A stretch of DNA of 13,908 bases from DASQUK01 sp046723645 (GCA_046723645.1 JBKOUY010000088.1:1-13908); one strand, 5' to 3'; shown: positions 1 to 6,586, counted from the stretch's first letter. Notes: generated from the sequence alone by a model not told the origin. A program made the numbers and translations.

Positions 1-1332
1 GGCGGTGCGCTCGGCCTAGAGGGACCGTCCATCTACGCGGGCTCCGCCATCGGGTCGACCATCCAGCGGCGCTTCGCCCGCTTCTTCTCCCGCGAGGACG
101 CCAAGCTGCTCCTCGTTGCCGGGGCGGCGGCGGGCATATCGGCGGTGTTCAAGGCGCCGGCCACCGGTGCGCTGTTCGCCATCGAGGTGCCCTACCGCGC
201 CGACCTCGCGCGCCGCAACGTGCTGCCGGCGATGGTGGCGTCGGCGGCTGCCTACGTCACGTTCGCCGCCATCGACGGCACCGATCCGATCCTGCCCGTG
301 GCGGGCGGGTCACCGTTCGACTGGCGCGACCTCGGCGGTGCCCTCGCCGTCGGCCTGCTGTGCGGCCTGGGCGCCCGGCTGTTCAGCGGCGCAGTGCGGT
401 CCCTGCGTGACCGGTGGATCACCGACATCCCCATCGGGCTGCGGATCCTCGCGGCCGGCGCGGCCCTCGCCCTCTTCGCGTACGTGGCCGAGGTGGCTGC
501 CGACGCGCCGCTCAGCCTGGGTCCTGGCTACGACGTGATCCGCTGGGCCACCGATCCCAACCTCGCCCAATGGCTCGTGCTCACGCTGCTCGTGGTCCGG
601 GTGGGCGCGGTGCTGGCGACGCTGGGCGGGGGCGGAGCCGGAGGTTTGGTCATCCCCCTGGTGGTGCTGGGGGCCCTCACCGGCCGCTTCGCCAGCGGCG
701 CGTTGGGGATGGCCGACACCGACCTGTTGCTGGTGGTCGGCATGGCCTCGTTCCTCGGCGCCGGCTACCGCACACCCCTCGCAGCGATCATGTTCGTGGC
801 GGAGACGACCGGACACCCCGGCTTCGTGGTGCCCGCATTCGTCGCCACCGCGGCGTCACAGCTGCTGGTGGGGGACTCGTCGGTGTCCGACCACCAGCGG
901 GCCGGGCGCCTGGGGCACCTCGAGCGCCGCTTCGAGCTCCCGATCAGTGCCGTGCTCGAGACCGACGTGCGCACGGTGCCCCCCGACGCCACCATCGAGG
1001 AGTTTCTCACCGTCCACCTGGTCGGCTATCGCCAGCGCGCCGTCCCCGTCGTGGACGACGCCAACCGTTACCTCGGCCTGATGGCGCTGGACGAGGTGGT
1101 GACGATCAGGCGGGAGGCGTGGGCCACCACCGAGATCCGCACCATCGCCAACGTGGCTGCGCCGCGCGGCCGGACGACGTGGCTGGTGCGTGACGCAGTG
1201 CAGGCCATGGAGGGAGGCGATGCCGACGTGCTCGCGGTCGTCGACGGGGACGACCGCTTCGTCGGTGTCGTCACCACGGACGAGGTGCTCCGCTTAGACG
1301 AGATCCTCGAGCGCACGAATGGGGCGCGCTGA
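1..1332 (+). CDS. CLC-type chloride channel/transporter with C-terminal CBS pair (5' end missing)
   Basis: Integral membrane CLC-family protein that moves chloride as a channel or in exchange for protons. The open frame runs from base 1 in frame 1, so the true start lies upstream; 443 residues are visible. Seen: residues 5-10 read GLEGPS, matching the CLC G-x-E-G-P selectivity motif, with Glu7 at the position of the gating glutamate. GGLVIP at about 214-219 fits the second pore motif (GIFAP in E. coli ClcA). GAGYRTPLAAIMFVAE at about 253-268 is a typical CLC helix. From about residue 313 to the end there are two CBS repeats, which in this family often bind adenine nucleotides and modulate gating. 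The stretch after the last helix reads SVSDHQ, where many CLCs carry a pore tyrosine, so that residue may be absent; this rests on a by-eye alignment. The gene ends at an intrinsic terminator. Family assignment is firm; channel versus exchanger cannot be decided. Confidence 0.93.
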   Translation, partial: GGALGLEGPSIYAGSAIGSTIQRRFARFFSREDAKLLLVAGAAAGISAVFKAPATGALFAIEVPYRADLARRNVLPAMVASAAAYVTFAAIDGTDPILPVAGGSPFDWRDLGGALAVGLLCGLGARLFSGAVRSLRDRWITDIPIGLRILAAGAALALFAYVAEVAADAPLSLGPGYDVIRWATDPNLAQWLVLTLLVVRVGAVLATLGGGGAGGLVIPLVVLGALTGRFASGALGMADTDLLLVVGMASFLGAGYRTPLAAIMFVAETTGHPGFVVPAFVATAASQLLVGDSSVSDHQRAGRLGHLERRFELPISAVLETDVRTVPPDATIEEFLTVHLVGYRQRAVPVVDDANRYLGLMALDEVVTIRREAWATTEIRTIANVAAPRGRTTWLVRDAVQAMEGGDADVLAVVDGDDRFVGVVTTDEVLRLDEILERTNGAR

Positions 1333-1333
1333 T

Positions 1334-1368
1334 TCGTTTCGCGCCGGAGGTTGCGAAACGACATTTTT
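1334..1368 (+). terminator. Intrinsic terminator after the CLC gene
   Basis: A perfect 9-bp stem (1334-1342 paired with 1353-1361, core CGTTTCGC/GCGAAACG) encloses a 10-nt loop and is followed by a T5 run at 1364-1368. It starts two bases after the CLC stop codon. This is the only hairpin in the window with a clear T-tract, so it is the best-supported terminator here. Confidence 0.8.
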
Positions 1369-1369
1369 G

Positions 1370-1388
1370 GCCGCCGCCTGACGGCGGC
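1370..1388. terminator. GC-only hairpin between convergent CLC and sigma genes
   Basis: A 7-bp perfect stem (GCCGCCG at 1370-1376 with CGGCGGC at 1382-1388) has a 5-nt loop and lies 14 bases beyond the sigma-factor stop codon. Read from the minus strand it is followed by A residues rather than U residues. It would therefore be an atypical terminator for the sigma gene, or a reinforcing second hairpin for the CLC transcript. Confidence 0.4.
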
Positions 1389-1402
1389 GTCGCTCAGGGC
1401 CT

Positions 1403-2515
1403 TCAGACCGCGAGCAGGTCTCGGGCGCCCGTGTCGGACGACGGGTGGCGCAGCTTGGACATCGCCCGCGCCTCGATCTGGCGGATGCGCTCGCGGGTGA
1501 GGTTGAAGTGTTCGCCCACCTCCTCGAGCGTGCGGGGCTCACCACGATCGAGCCCGAACCGCAGCTTGAGGATCTCGCGCTCGCGCTCGTCGAGGGGCGC
1601 CAGGAGCCGGTTGATCTCCTCGGGCAGCAGCGCGGTTGCCGCCACCTCGAACGGCGACTCTGCGGACCGGTCCTCGACGACGTCGCCGAGCTCGGCGTCG
1701 CCGTCCTCGCGCAGCGGCTCGGAGAGCGACAGGGGCTCGGCGGCGAAGCGCAACGCCTCGGTCACCTTGTCCTCGGGCATCTCGACCTCGGCGGACAGCT
1801 CGGCCAGGGTCGCGGGACGACCGAGCTTCAGCTCGAGCCGGGCCCGCGCCTTCTGCAGCCGTGCGAGCGTGTCGCCGGCGTGGACCGGCAGCCTGATGGT
1901 GCGGCCCGTGTTGGCGATGCCCCGGGTGATCGCCTGCCGGATCCACCAGGTGGCGTACGTGGAGAACTTGAAGCCCTTGCGCCAGTCGAACTTCTCGACC
2001 GCGTGCATCAGGCCGAGGTTGCCCTCCTGGATCAGGTCGAGCAGCGGCAGGCCCGACGCCTGGTACTTCTTGGCGATCGACACGACGAGCCGCAGATTCG
2101 ACTGCACGAAGGTGCGCTCGGCGTCCTCGCCGTCACGGGCGCAGCGCCGCAGCTCCCGCTTGCGGCCCGGCGACAGCGTGCCGGCCGCGGCTTCGAGGTC
2201 GAGTCGGGCCGCGTTGCCCGCTTCGATCGCCTGGGCCAGGCGAACCTCGTCGTCCTTGGTGAGCAGCGGGTACTGCCCGATGTCGGTGAGGTACAGCCGA
2301 ACGAGATCTTCCTCGTCGCGCTCGACGCGCTCCTTGGGCAACGGATGTTCCTTATCGCCTGTCGCTTCGGTGAGTAGGGAGCTCGCGCCCTCTCGCTCGG
2401 AGCGATGCATTGGCGGCGGAGCTCGATGCACCGGGGAACCCGGAGCGCCGTTCACGATACCGGGATGGTCAAGACCGACCACCGTCCCGAGTCGATTAGT
2501 CGGCAGCGTCCCCAT
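1403..2515 (-). CDS. RNA polymerase sigma factor, sigma-70 group 1/2 (RpoD/SigB-like)
   Basis: Directs RNA polymerase to promoters with -10 and -35 elements. Seen in 370 residues: region 1.2 at about 67-100 (LVRLYLTDIGQYPLL); region 2 at about 137-208, including NLRLVVSIAKKY, DLIQEGNLGL and the 2.3/2.4 segment FKFSTYATWWIRQAITR with RTIRLPVH; region 3 at about 218-290; region 4.2 at about 328-357 (RTLEEVGEHFNLTRERIRQIEARA), ending in LRHPSS as in RpoD. There is no long acidic N-terminal extension, and the length is closer to SigB-type factors than to the longer primary factors of many actinomycetes. Whether it is the principal or an alternative factor is open. The start is uncertain: the first ~65 residues are unconserved-looking, no strong ribosome-binding site precedes ATG 2515, and ATG 2410 (335 aa) is equally plausible. 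It is divergent from the ECF sigma gene. Confidence 0.92.
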   Translation of the reverse strand: MGTLPTNRLGTVVGLDHPGIVNGAPGSPVHRAPPPMHRSEREGASSLLTEATGDKEHPLPKERVERDEEDLVRLYLTDIGQYPLLTKDDEVRLAQAIEAGNAARLDLEAAAGTLSPGRKRELRRCARDGEDAERTFVQSNLRLVVSIAKKYQASGLPLLDLIQEGNLGLMHAVEKFDWRKGFKFSTYATWWIRQAITRGIANTGRTIRLPVHAGDTLARLQKARARLELKLGRPATLAELSAEVEMPEDKVTEALRFAAEPLSLSEPLREDGDAELGDVVEDRSAESPFEVAATALLPEEINRLLAPLDEREREILKLRFGLDRGEPRTLEEVGEHFNLTRERIRQIEARAMSKLRHPSSDTGARDLLAV

Positions 2516-2592
2516 GCACCCACGCGAAGTGTTTCTCGACGACAGCCCGCGCTCATTCGCTAAGGTGCCCGTTCGGGGACAGGAAGCCTGCT

Positions 2593-2621
2593 GGAACCGT
2601 CAAATGGCACACATACCGATC
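2593..2621 (+). promoter_or_regulatory. Possible ECF-type promoter upstream of the ECF sigma gene
   Basis: GGAACC at 2593-2598 resembles the -35 element recognised by many ECF sigma factors, and CCGATC at 2616-2621 is an acceptable -10 at 18-19 bp spacing. It would give a transcript start near 2627 and a leader of about 33 nt before GTG 2660. ECF genes commonly autoregulate through such sites. The match is by eye and the -10 is weak. Confidence 0.35.
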
Positions 2622-2643
2622 GCGCCCAAGATCTGAGTCAATC

Positions 2644-2651
2644 GGGGGAGG
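2644..2651 (+). promoter_or_regulatory. Ribosome-binding site of the ECF sigma gene
   Basis: GGGGGAGG lies 8 nt before GTG 2660. It is a strong Shine-Dalgarno match that fixes the start of the downstream gene on this GTG. Confidence 0.75.
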
Positions 2652-2659
2652 GCAACGGC

Positions 2660-3268
2660 GTGCTCATCCACACACGGACTCAACCTGTTGGCGCGACCGC
2701 CGTCGTGCTCAGGCCTGAGCGTGGCACCGAGCTGGGCCACCTCGTCACCGAGGCGCGCCAGGGTTCGATCAAGGCCTTCGACGACATCTACCGCTCGTTG
2801 GCCGGCCAGGTGGCGTCGTATCTCCGCTGGCATCGGGCCACTGATCCCGATGGCCTCACCAACGACGTGTTTGCCCAGGTGCATCGCAACCTTCCGCGCT
2901 TCGAGGGGGACGAGCAGGGTTTCCGGTCGTGGGTGTTCACGATCGCCCACCACCGCATGATCGACGACCGACGGCGCGCCAACCGCCAGCCGCGGCTGCA
3001 GGACGACCTGAGCGTCGAGGAGCACATGGGGCTCGGCGACGTCGAGGACGACGCCTTCGCCGTGCTCGCCCACGACCGCGTGCGCGACCTGCTGACCGTG
3101 CTCTCGCCCGACCAACGCGACGTGGTCCTCCTGCGCATCATCGCCGACCTGTCGGTGGAGGAGGTGGCCCGCATGCTCGACAAGCGCGAGGGGGCCATCA
3201 AGGCCCTCCAGCACCGGGCGCTGGCCGCTCTCCGTCGCCACCTCGATCGCATGGCCGGGGCCGCGTAG
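2660..3268 (+). CDS. ECF-family RNA polymerase sigma factor
   Basis: Alternative sigma factor of the extracytoplasmic-function type, with 202 residues and only the sigma-2 and sigma-4 domains. Seen: sigma-2 at about 36-108, with the usual helix (TNDVFAQVHRNLPRF) and the region 2.3/2.4 signature FRSWVFTIAHHRMIDDRRR; a linker rich in Asp and Glu at about 112-137; sigma-4 at about 138-195, with the helix-turn-helix DLSVEEVARMLDKREGAIKAL. Start GTG 2660 is backed by a strong ribosome-binding site. The downstream gene encodes a single-pass membrane protein, the usual arrangement for an ECF factor and its anti-sigma factor, and a possible self-recognised promoter lies upstream. The inducing signal cannot be read from the sequence. 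ECF assignment is secure; the subgroup is not assigned. Confidence 0.93.
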   Translation: MLIHTRTQPVGATAVVLRPERGTELGHLVTEARQGSIKAFDDIYRSLAGQVASYLRWHRATDPDGLTNDVFAQVHRNLPRFEGDEQGFRSWVFTIAHHRMIDDRRRANRQPRLQDDLSVEEHMGLGDVEDDAFAVLAHDRVRDLLTVLSPDQRDVVLLRIIADLSVEEVARMLDKREGAIKALQHRALAALRRHLDRMAGAA

Positions 3269-3325
3269 ACCCCCGCTCGCTCACAGGCATATCCCAAGCA
3301 CGAAGCGTGGCGTTCACCTGAATAG

Positions 3326-4297
3326 ATGGGTGATCTCAGCGACCGCGACGTGGAGGATGTCCTCGAGGGCGTGCAGCCCCCGGGTCGTGACGACCTCGCG
3401 CCTGTTGTCGAGCTGACCACCTGGTTGCACGCCAGTCGCGAGATCGAGCCGCCGCCGGCGATGCGCGACGACCTGTTCACTCAGATCGAGGCGGGCCTGG
3501 CGCCCTACCACCGGTCGTCGCGGCGGGCGCCGGCACACCTGCGGCACCACGGACCGGGCACGCGCCGGTCCGTGCGGCGGGCGCTGGCGGGTTCCGGGCG
3601 GCCGCTCGTCAGTGTTGCGGCCGCAGCGGTCCTGCTCGTGGGCGTGATCCTCGCGGTGCGCGCCGGAGGCCCGGACCGCGAACCGTCGGCGTTCGTCTCG
3701 CCGTCGGCGCAGGGTGGCTCGTCGACCGGCGCCGATGCTCCGACCACGACCGGCGCGCCCACGACGACGGCGCCGCCAACGGATGCCGCCGAGCCATCAG
3801 CGAGTTCCGACACGGGCCTAGCCGACGACGTGCCGTCGACGACGGACGGTGGGACACGGCAAGGGCCTACCTCGTCCGATGTGTCGCCAACCGATCGAGG
3901 GTCTCGGCGCGATGAAGGCGCGACCCCGACGACGACCGACTCGCTGCGCCATGAGTCCGAGGAGAACTCGGGCGATCGAAGCAAGCAGTCATCAGCGACG
4001 TCCGCACCCACCGACGACACCGAATGGCGGCACGAGCGTCTCAGCGGCTGGGACTTCGACCTGTCCGAGTGGCGCTCCGCCAAGGACCTCTGGGACGGCG
4101 TGAGCGACACCGGCGAGCTGGGGGGTGCCGTCGACGCCGACGGCGACGTCCCGAACGGCGACGACGACGGCCAGGGGCATGAGCGCCGCGACATCGGGGA
4201 GCGCGATGACGGCACTGCGAGGGACGGCGTGAGCGACGACGGCGACGCTGGCGGCGACGAGCCCGCGGAGGTGTCCGGAGACGCCCCGGCGGGTTAG
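3326..4297 (+). CDS. Single-pass membrane protein, probable anti-sigma factor
   Basis: I do not recognise a named family. The 323 residues divide into a cytoplasmic part (1-92); one transmembrane helix (about 93-111, LVSVAAAAVLLVGVILAV) with Arg-rich flank before it; a Thr/Pro/Ser-rich low-complexity stretch (about 120-232); a short tryptophan-bearing patch (233-257, Trp at 234, 242, 249 and 256); and an Asp/Gly-rich acidic tail (about 260-323). The N-terminal segment at about 24-58 (DLAPVVELTTWLHASREI and onward) resembles the sigma-binding ends of actinobacterial anti-sigma factors; together with its position 57 bp after an ECF gene this suggests that role. The protein has no cysteine, so it is not a zinc-binding (ZAS) anti-sigma factor. 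A TAG codon directly precedes ATG 3326, so translation cannot begin upstream. No Shine-Dalgarno sequence is visible, which suggests dependence on the upstream gene. The anti-sigma role is inference. Confidence 0.75.
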   Translation: MGDLSDRDVEDVLEGVQPPGRDDLAPVVELTTWLHASREIEPPPAMRDDLFTQIEAGLAPYHRSSRRAPAHLRHHGPGTRRSVRRALAGSGRPLVSVAAAAVLLVGVILAVRAGGPDREPSAFVSPSAQGGSSTGADAPTTTGAPTTTAPPTDAAEPSASSDTGLADDVPSTTDGGTRQGPTSSDVSPTDRGSRRDEGATPTTTDSLRHESEENSGDRSKQSSATSAPTDDTEWRHERLSGWDFDLSEWRSAKDLWDGVSDTGELGGAVDADGDVPNGDDDGQGHERRDIGERDDGTARDGVSDDGDAGGDEPAEVSGDAPAG

Positions 4298-4358
4298 TGG
4301 GCCCTCGCGTAAGTCATCGCGGCGATACATCACGGGACTCCCGCGAGCGCGCCCACTA
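4295..4358. terminator. Bidirectional hairpin containing both convergent stop codons
   Basis: The outer arms TAGTGGGC (4295-4302) and GCCCACTA (4351-4358) are exact inverted copies, and the inner arms CTCGCG (4304-4309) and CGCGAG (4342-4347) also pair, leaving a 32-nt loop. The TAG at 4295-4297 ends the membrane-protein gene and the TAG read at 4358-4356 ends the ferritin-like gene, so both stop codons are in the stem. There is no T-tract, so it may act with Rho or block readthrough by structure. Confidence 0.55.
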
Positions 4359-4940
4359 GGACCGGGTGCCGGTGATGCCGCCGGCAGTCACCAGGAGCCC
4401 CTCGAGCGCGCGTTGGTGGGACGACGCCCGTTCGACATCGCCGTTCGAACGGAGCTGCGCCTGGAGCAGCGCCTCACCCTCGTGCCAGTGGTCCTGCTCG
4501 TCGGAGAGAACGAGCCGGAGCGCCCGGATCGTGGGGCCGTCGCTGATCGGTGATGTGAGATCGAAGTGGTGCCGGTAGGCGCCCGCGAGGTGGGGCACCA
4601 GCACCCGGTAGGCGCCGACGAGCTTCTCGATCGTTAGCTCGGCCGCCTGCGGGGCGGCCACCGCCTCGACGAAGGCCGTGAGCGCGCGACCGGGTGGAGC
4701 GACGAACGCGTCGACTCCAGTCTCGCCGATCACCGGGACCAGTTCGTGCCACAGCTCGGCGTGCCAGCCGTGCTGGCGGCTGTGCGTGGCCAGGGTGACC
4801 TTGACGGCGGGCTCGGGCACCGAGGCCGTCCACGCGCCCAGGATCTCGAATGCCCGCATCTCGATCCAGCAGTAGTGGCCGACCAGCCGACCGGTGGCCT
4901 CGAGCGACAAGGGTCCCGGGGGCGACGATGGTCCGCTCAT
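4356..4940 (-). CDS. Ferritin-like-fold protein, possible metal-binding or di-iron protein
   Basis: A 194-residue soluble protein that looks like a four-helix bundle. Seen: helix 1 with Glu27 and Glu32 (YCWIEMRAFEIL); a second helix dense in histidine (HSRQHGWHAELWHE, residues 53-66); a third helix at about 104-125; and a fourth with Glu148-x-x-His151 (DEQDHWHEGE), the E-x-x-H pair used by ferritin-like proteins to bind iron. The second E-x-x-H expected in helix 2 is not in standard form (HSRQH instead), so the metal site may be incomplete or different. The start ATG 4940 lies 6 bp after the EamA transporter stop codon, with no good ribosome-binding site, so the two are probably co-transcribed and translationally coupled. 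No substrate can be assigned. A structural rather than catalytic role is possible. Confidence 0.7.
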   Translation of the reverse strand: MSGPSSPPGPLSLEATGRLVGHYCWIEMRAFEILGAWTASVPEPAVKVTLATHSRQHGWHAELWHELVPVIGETGVDAFVAPPGRALTAFVEAVAAPQAAELTIEKLVGAYRVLVPHLAGAYRHHFDLTSPISDGPTIRALRLVLSDEQDHWHEGEALLQAQLRSNGDVERASSHQRALEGLLVTAGGITGTRS

Positions 4941-4946
4941 GCGGGG

Positions 4947-5912
4947 TCAGTCTCGCACTGCCTCGCCGGCGGGCCCGGCCAGCATCGGCGCGACGACCTC
5001 GGCCAGAAGCACGGCGATCAGGATCAGGGCACCGCCCGCGACGGTGGCGGCCGTCAGCGGCTCGTCGACCAGCGCGCTCAACAGGGCGGCGAACACTGGC
5101 TCGAGCAACAGGATGATGGCGGCGCGCGACGGGCTCACCACACGTTGGGCCCAGACCATCGCCAGGAATGCCACGGCGGTGGCGAAGACCCCGGTGAAGG
5201 CGGCGGCGACCAGGGCACCCCCGTCGAAGTCGAATCCGCCCTGGGCCACCGCCGGCACCAGGCACACCAGCCCGACCGTGGCGAGCTGCACGGTGGTGAG
5301 GCGGACGGGATCGTGGCGGGTGGCGACGCCGCCCAGGAAGACGAGATGCGCGGCGAACGCCACGGCGCACCCGAGGGTCAGCACTTCGCCGCGGCCGAAC
5401 CCGGTCTCGGCGCCACCCGTGAGCAGCACCAGTCCGGCGACGGCGACCACCACGCCGACCAGCGTGAGCGGGTGCGGGGCCTGCCGCGTGGTCGCGTACG
5501 AGATGAAGGGCACGAACACGACGAGCATGTACGTGATGAACGCGGAGGTCGCCGCCGTCGTGTACTGCAGGCCCACGGTCTGGAACACGTAGCCGGCAAG
5601 GAGCAACAGACCCGCGAGGACTCCGTCCCGGAGCTCGCCGGGGGTGGCGGCCCGGCCCGCGTCCCGACGCGGCCGCGCCGCCGCCGCGCGCCGATGCGCC
5701 ACGAAGCCCAGCACGGTCGCGCCGATGAGGAATCGAACCGCGAGGAACGGCAATGGATCGATGCGCTCGACCGCGTCCTGCACGACGATGAAGGTCGTGC
5801 CGAAGAAGAACGCCGCGACAACGAGCGCCGCGTCCGCCTGCCAGCGAGGTGTCGCCACGGGTCGCGTGTCGACACCTTCCTGCGGCGGGAGGGGGACGGC
5901 AGCCTCGGACAC
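4947..5912 (-). CDS. EamA/DMT-family membrane permease
   Basis: A 321-residue inner-membrane protein of the drug/metabolite transporter superfamily, with two EamA repeats of five predicted helices each (about 28-165 and 176-305). Typical marks are DPLPFLAVRFLIG (52-64), near the end of the first repeat's opening helix pair, and LLLEPVFAALLSAL (268-281) in the second repeat, where Glu-Pro is the usual signature. The loop at about 73-95 is Arg/Ala-rich. These proteins mostly export small metabolites or amino acids, but the substrate cannot be predicted here. The start is GTG 5912, preceded by GAGG at 5917-5920; an in-frame TGA just upstream rules out a longer protein. It is the first gene of a pair with the ferritin-like protein. 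The leader contains direct repeats and hairpins listed separately. Confidence 0.92.
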   Translation of the reverse strand: MSEAAVPLPPQEGVDTRPVATPRWQADAALVVAAFFFGTTFIVVQDAVERIDPLPFLAVRFLIGATVLGFVAHRRAAAARPRRDAGRAATPGELRDGVLAGLLLLAGYVFQTVGLQYTTAATSAFITYMLVVFVPFISYATTRQAPHPLTLVGVVVAVAGLVLLTGGAETGFGRGEVLTLGCAVAFAAHLVFLGGVATRHDPVRLTTVQLATVGLVCLVPAVAQGGFDFDGGALVAAAFTGVFATAVAFLAMVWAQRVVSPSRAAIILLLEPVFAALLSALVDEPLTAATVAGGALILIAVLLAEVVAPMLAGPAGEAVRD

Positions 5913-5920
5913 GGCACCTC

Positions 5921-5965
5921 ACATCAGGCATCGGGCGGGAACTGGCAGTGTTGCCAACATCAGGC
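5921..5965. repeat. Pair of 9-bp direct repeats in the permease leader
   Basis: ACATCAGGC occurs at 5921-5929 and again at 5957-5965, 36 bp apart; on the coding strand of the permease it reads GCCTGATGT. One copy lies next to the ribosome-binding site. The spacing is not a clean multiple of 10.5 bp, so same-face protein binding is not strongly implied. It could be chance in a leader this short. Confidence 0.35.
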
Positions 5966-5983
5966 CCCGAGGGGCAAATGCCC
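5943..5983 (-). promoter_or_regulatory. Stacked small hairpins in the leader of the permease gene
   Basis: Three short stems are visible: TGGCA/TGCCA at 5943-5956 with a tetraloop; GCCC/GGGC within 5964-5975; and GGGC/GCCC at 5972-5983. The last two share bases 5972-5975, so they exclude each other. Such alternatives can underlie attenuation, but I recognise no known riboswitch class here, and GC-rich DNA forms small stems easily. Confidence 0.25.
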
Positions 5984-6104
5984 TTGTCGATGGCGTGTCG
6001 CGACTGATTACGGCTGGATCAATGCCCGTCCAACCGCCGGCCGGGACCCGAGGACCGCGAGCGATCGCCGGATGGGCGAACCACTAGGGACCCACTAGGC
6101 AGTA

Positions 6105-6134
6105 GGCCGAGTTCGATGCATCAACCGCTCGGCC
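6105..6134 (-). terminator. Hairpin downstream of the DUF7144-type gene
   Basis: GGCCGAG (6105-6111) pairs perfectly with CTCGGCC (6128-6134) across a 16-nt loop that itself contains the palindrome GATGCATC (6115-6122). It begins 20 bases past the stop codon of the minus-strand membrane gene, which fits a terminator position, but no U-tract follows on that strand. Confidence 0.4.
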
Positions 6135-6154
6135 GGCTTGCCGTGGTGATCCCT

Positions 6155-6586
6155 TCAGACCCGCATCTCGCGGCCGTGAGCGGTGAGCGCCCAGATCACG
6201 AGCGCATCGATGGTGATCACGATGAGCGCCCAGAGTGGGTAGACGGGGATGAAGAAGAAGTTCACCAAGAGGCTGATGCTGGCGACGATGACCCCGACGA
6301 TCCGAGCGAGGATGTTGCCACTGAACACCCCGATGCCGCTGAGGAACACGATGGCACCCAAGATGATGTGAACCCAGCCCCACTCGGACACGTCGAGGTA
6401 GACGTCGGCGCGGTTGGTGAAGACAACCCATTCGTCGTTCACGGCGGCGATGATGCCGTAGAAGAGATTGAGGCTGCCCCCGATCATCAACATGACACCG
6501 GCAAAGATGATCCAGCCCGTCCAGCCGGTCCGTTCGCCGTATGCCGACCCTGACATCGGCGTGGCCGGATCGATCGTTCCTGACAT
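6155..6586 (-). CDS. Small four-helix membrane protein, DUF7144-type
   Basis: A 143-residue protein with four predicted membrane helices at about 23-46, 69-90, 93-112 and 116-135, and short loops. Features that recall the actinobacterial DUF7144 family are the opening G-W-x-x-W-I-I-F-A-G-V-M-L-M-I-G-G segment, the stretch WVVFTNRADVYLDVSEWGWVH between helices 1 and 2, and the small C-terminal tail (AHGREMRV). The biochemical function of this family is unknown to me. Start choice: AGAGGA sits 7 nt before ATG 6586 but only 1 nt before an upstream in-frame GTG at 6592, so the ATG is preferred. The gene stands alone, divergent from the lipoprotein gene, and is probably transcribed on its own. Family naming is from recollection of the pattern, not a search. 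Confidence 0.85.
   Translation of the reverse strand: MSGTIDPATPMSGSAYGERTGWTGWIIFAGVMLMIGGSLNLFYGIIAAVNDEWVVFTNRADVYLDVSEWGWVHIILGAIVFLSGIGVFSGNILARIVGVIVASISLLVNFFFIPVYPLWALIVITIDALVIWALTAHGREMRV

Noticed and set aside
4746..6098. A 450-codon plus-strand frame antisense to the permease and its leader.
   Set aside because: The permease on the opposite strand has clear EamA motifs and membrane helices; this frame is a repetitive Gly/Glu/His/Arg shadow.
5913..6154. Searched for a riboswitch, tRNA or small gene in the gap between the permease and the DUF7144-type gene.
   Set aside because: No known RNA consensus, no tRNA-like cloverleaf and no convincing reading frame; only small stems and repeats were found and are reported at low confidence.
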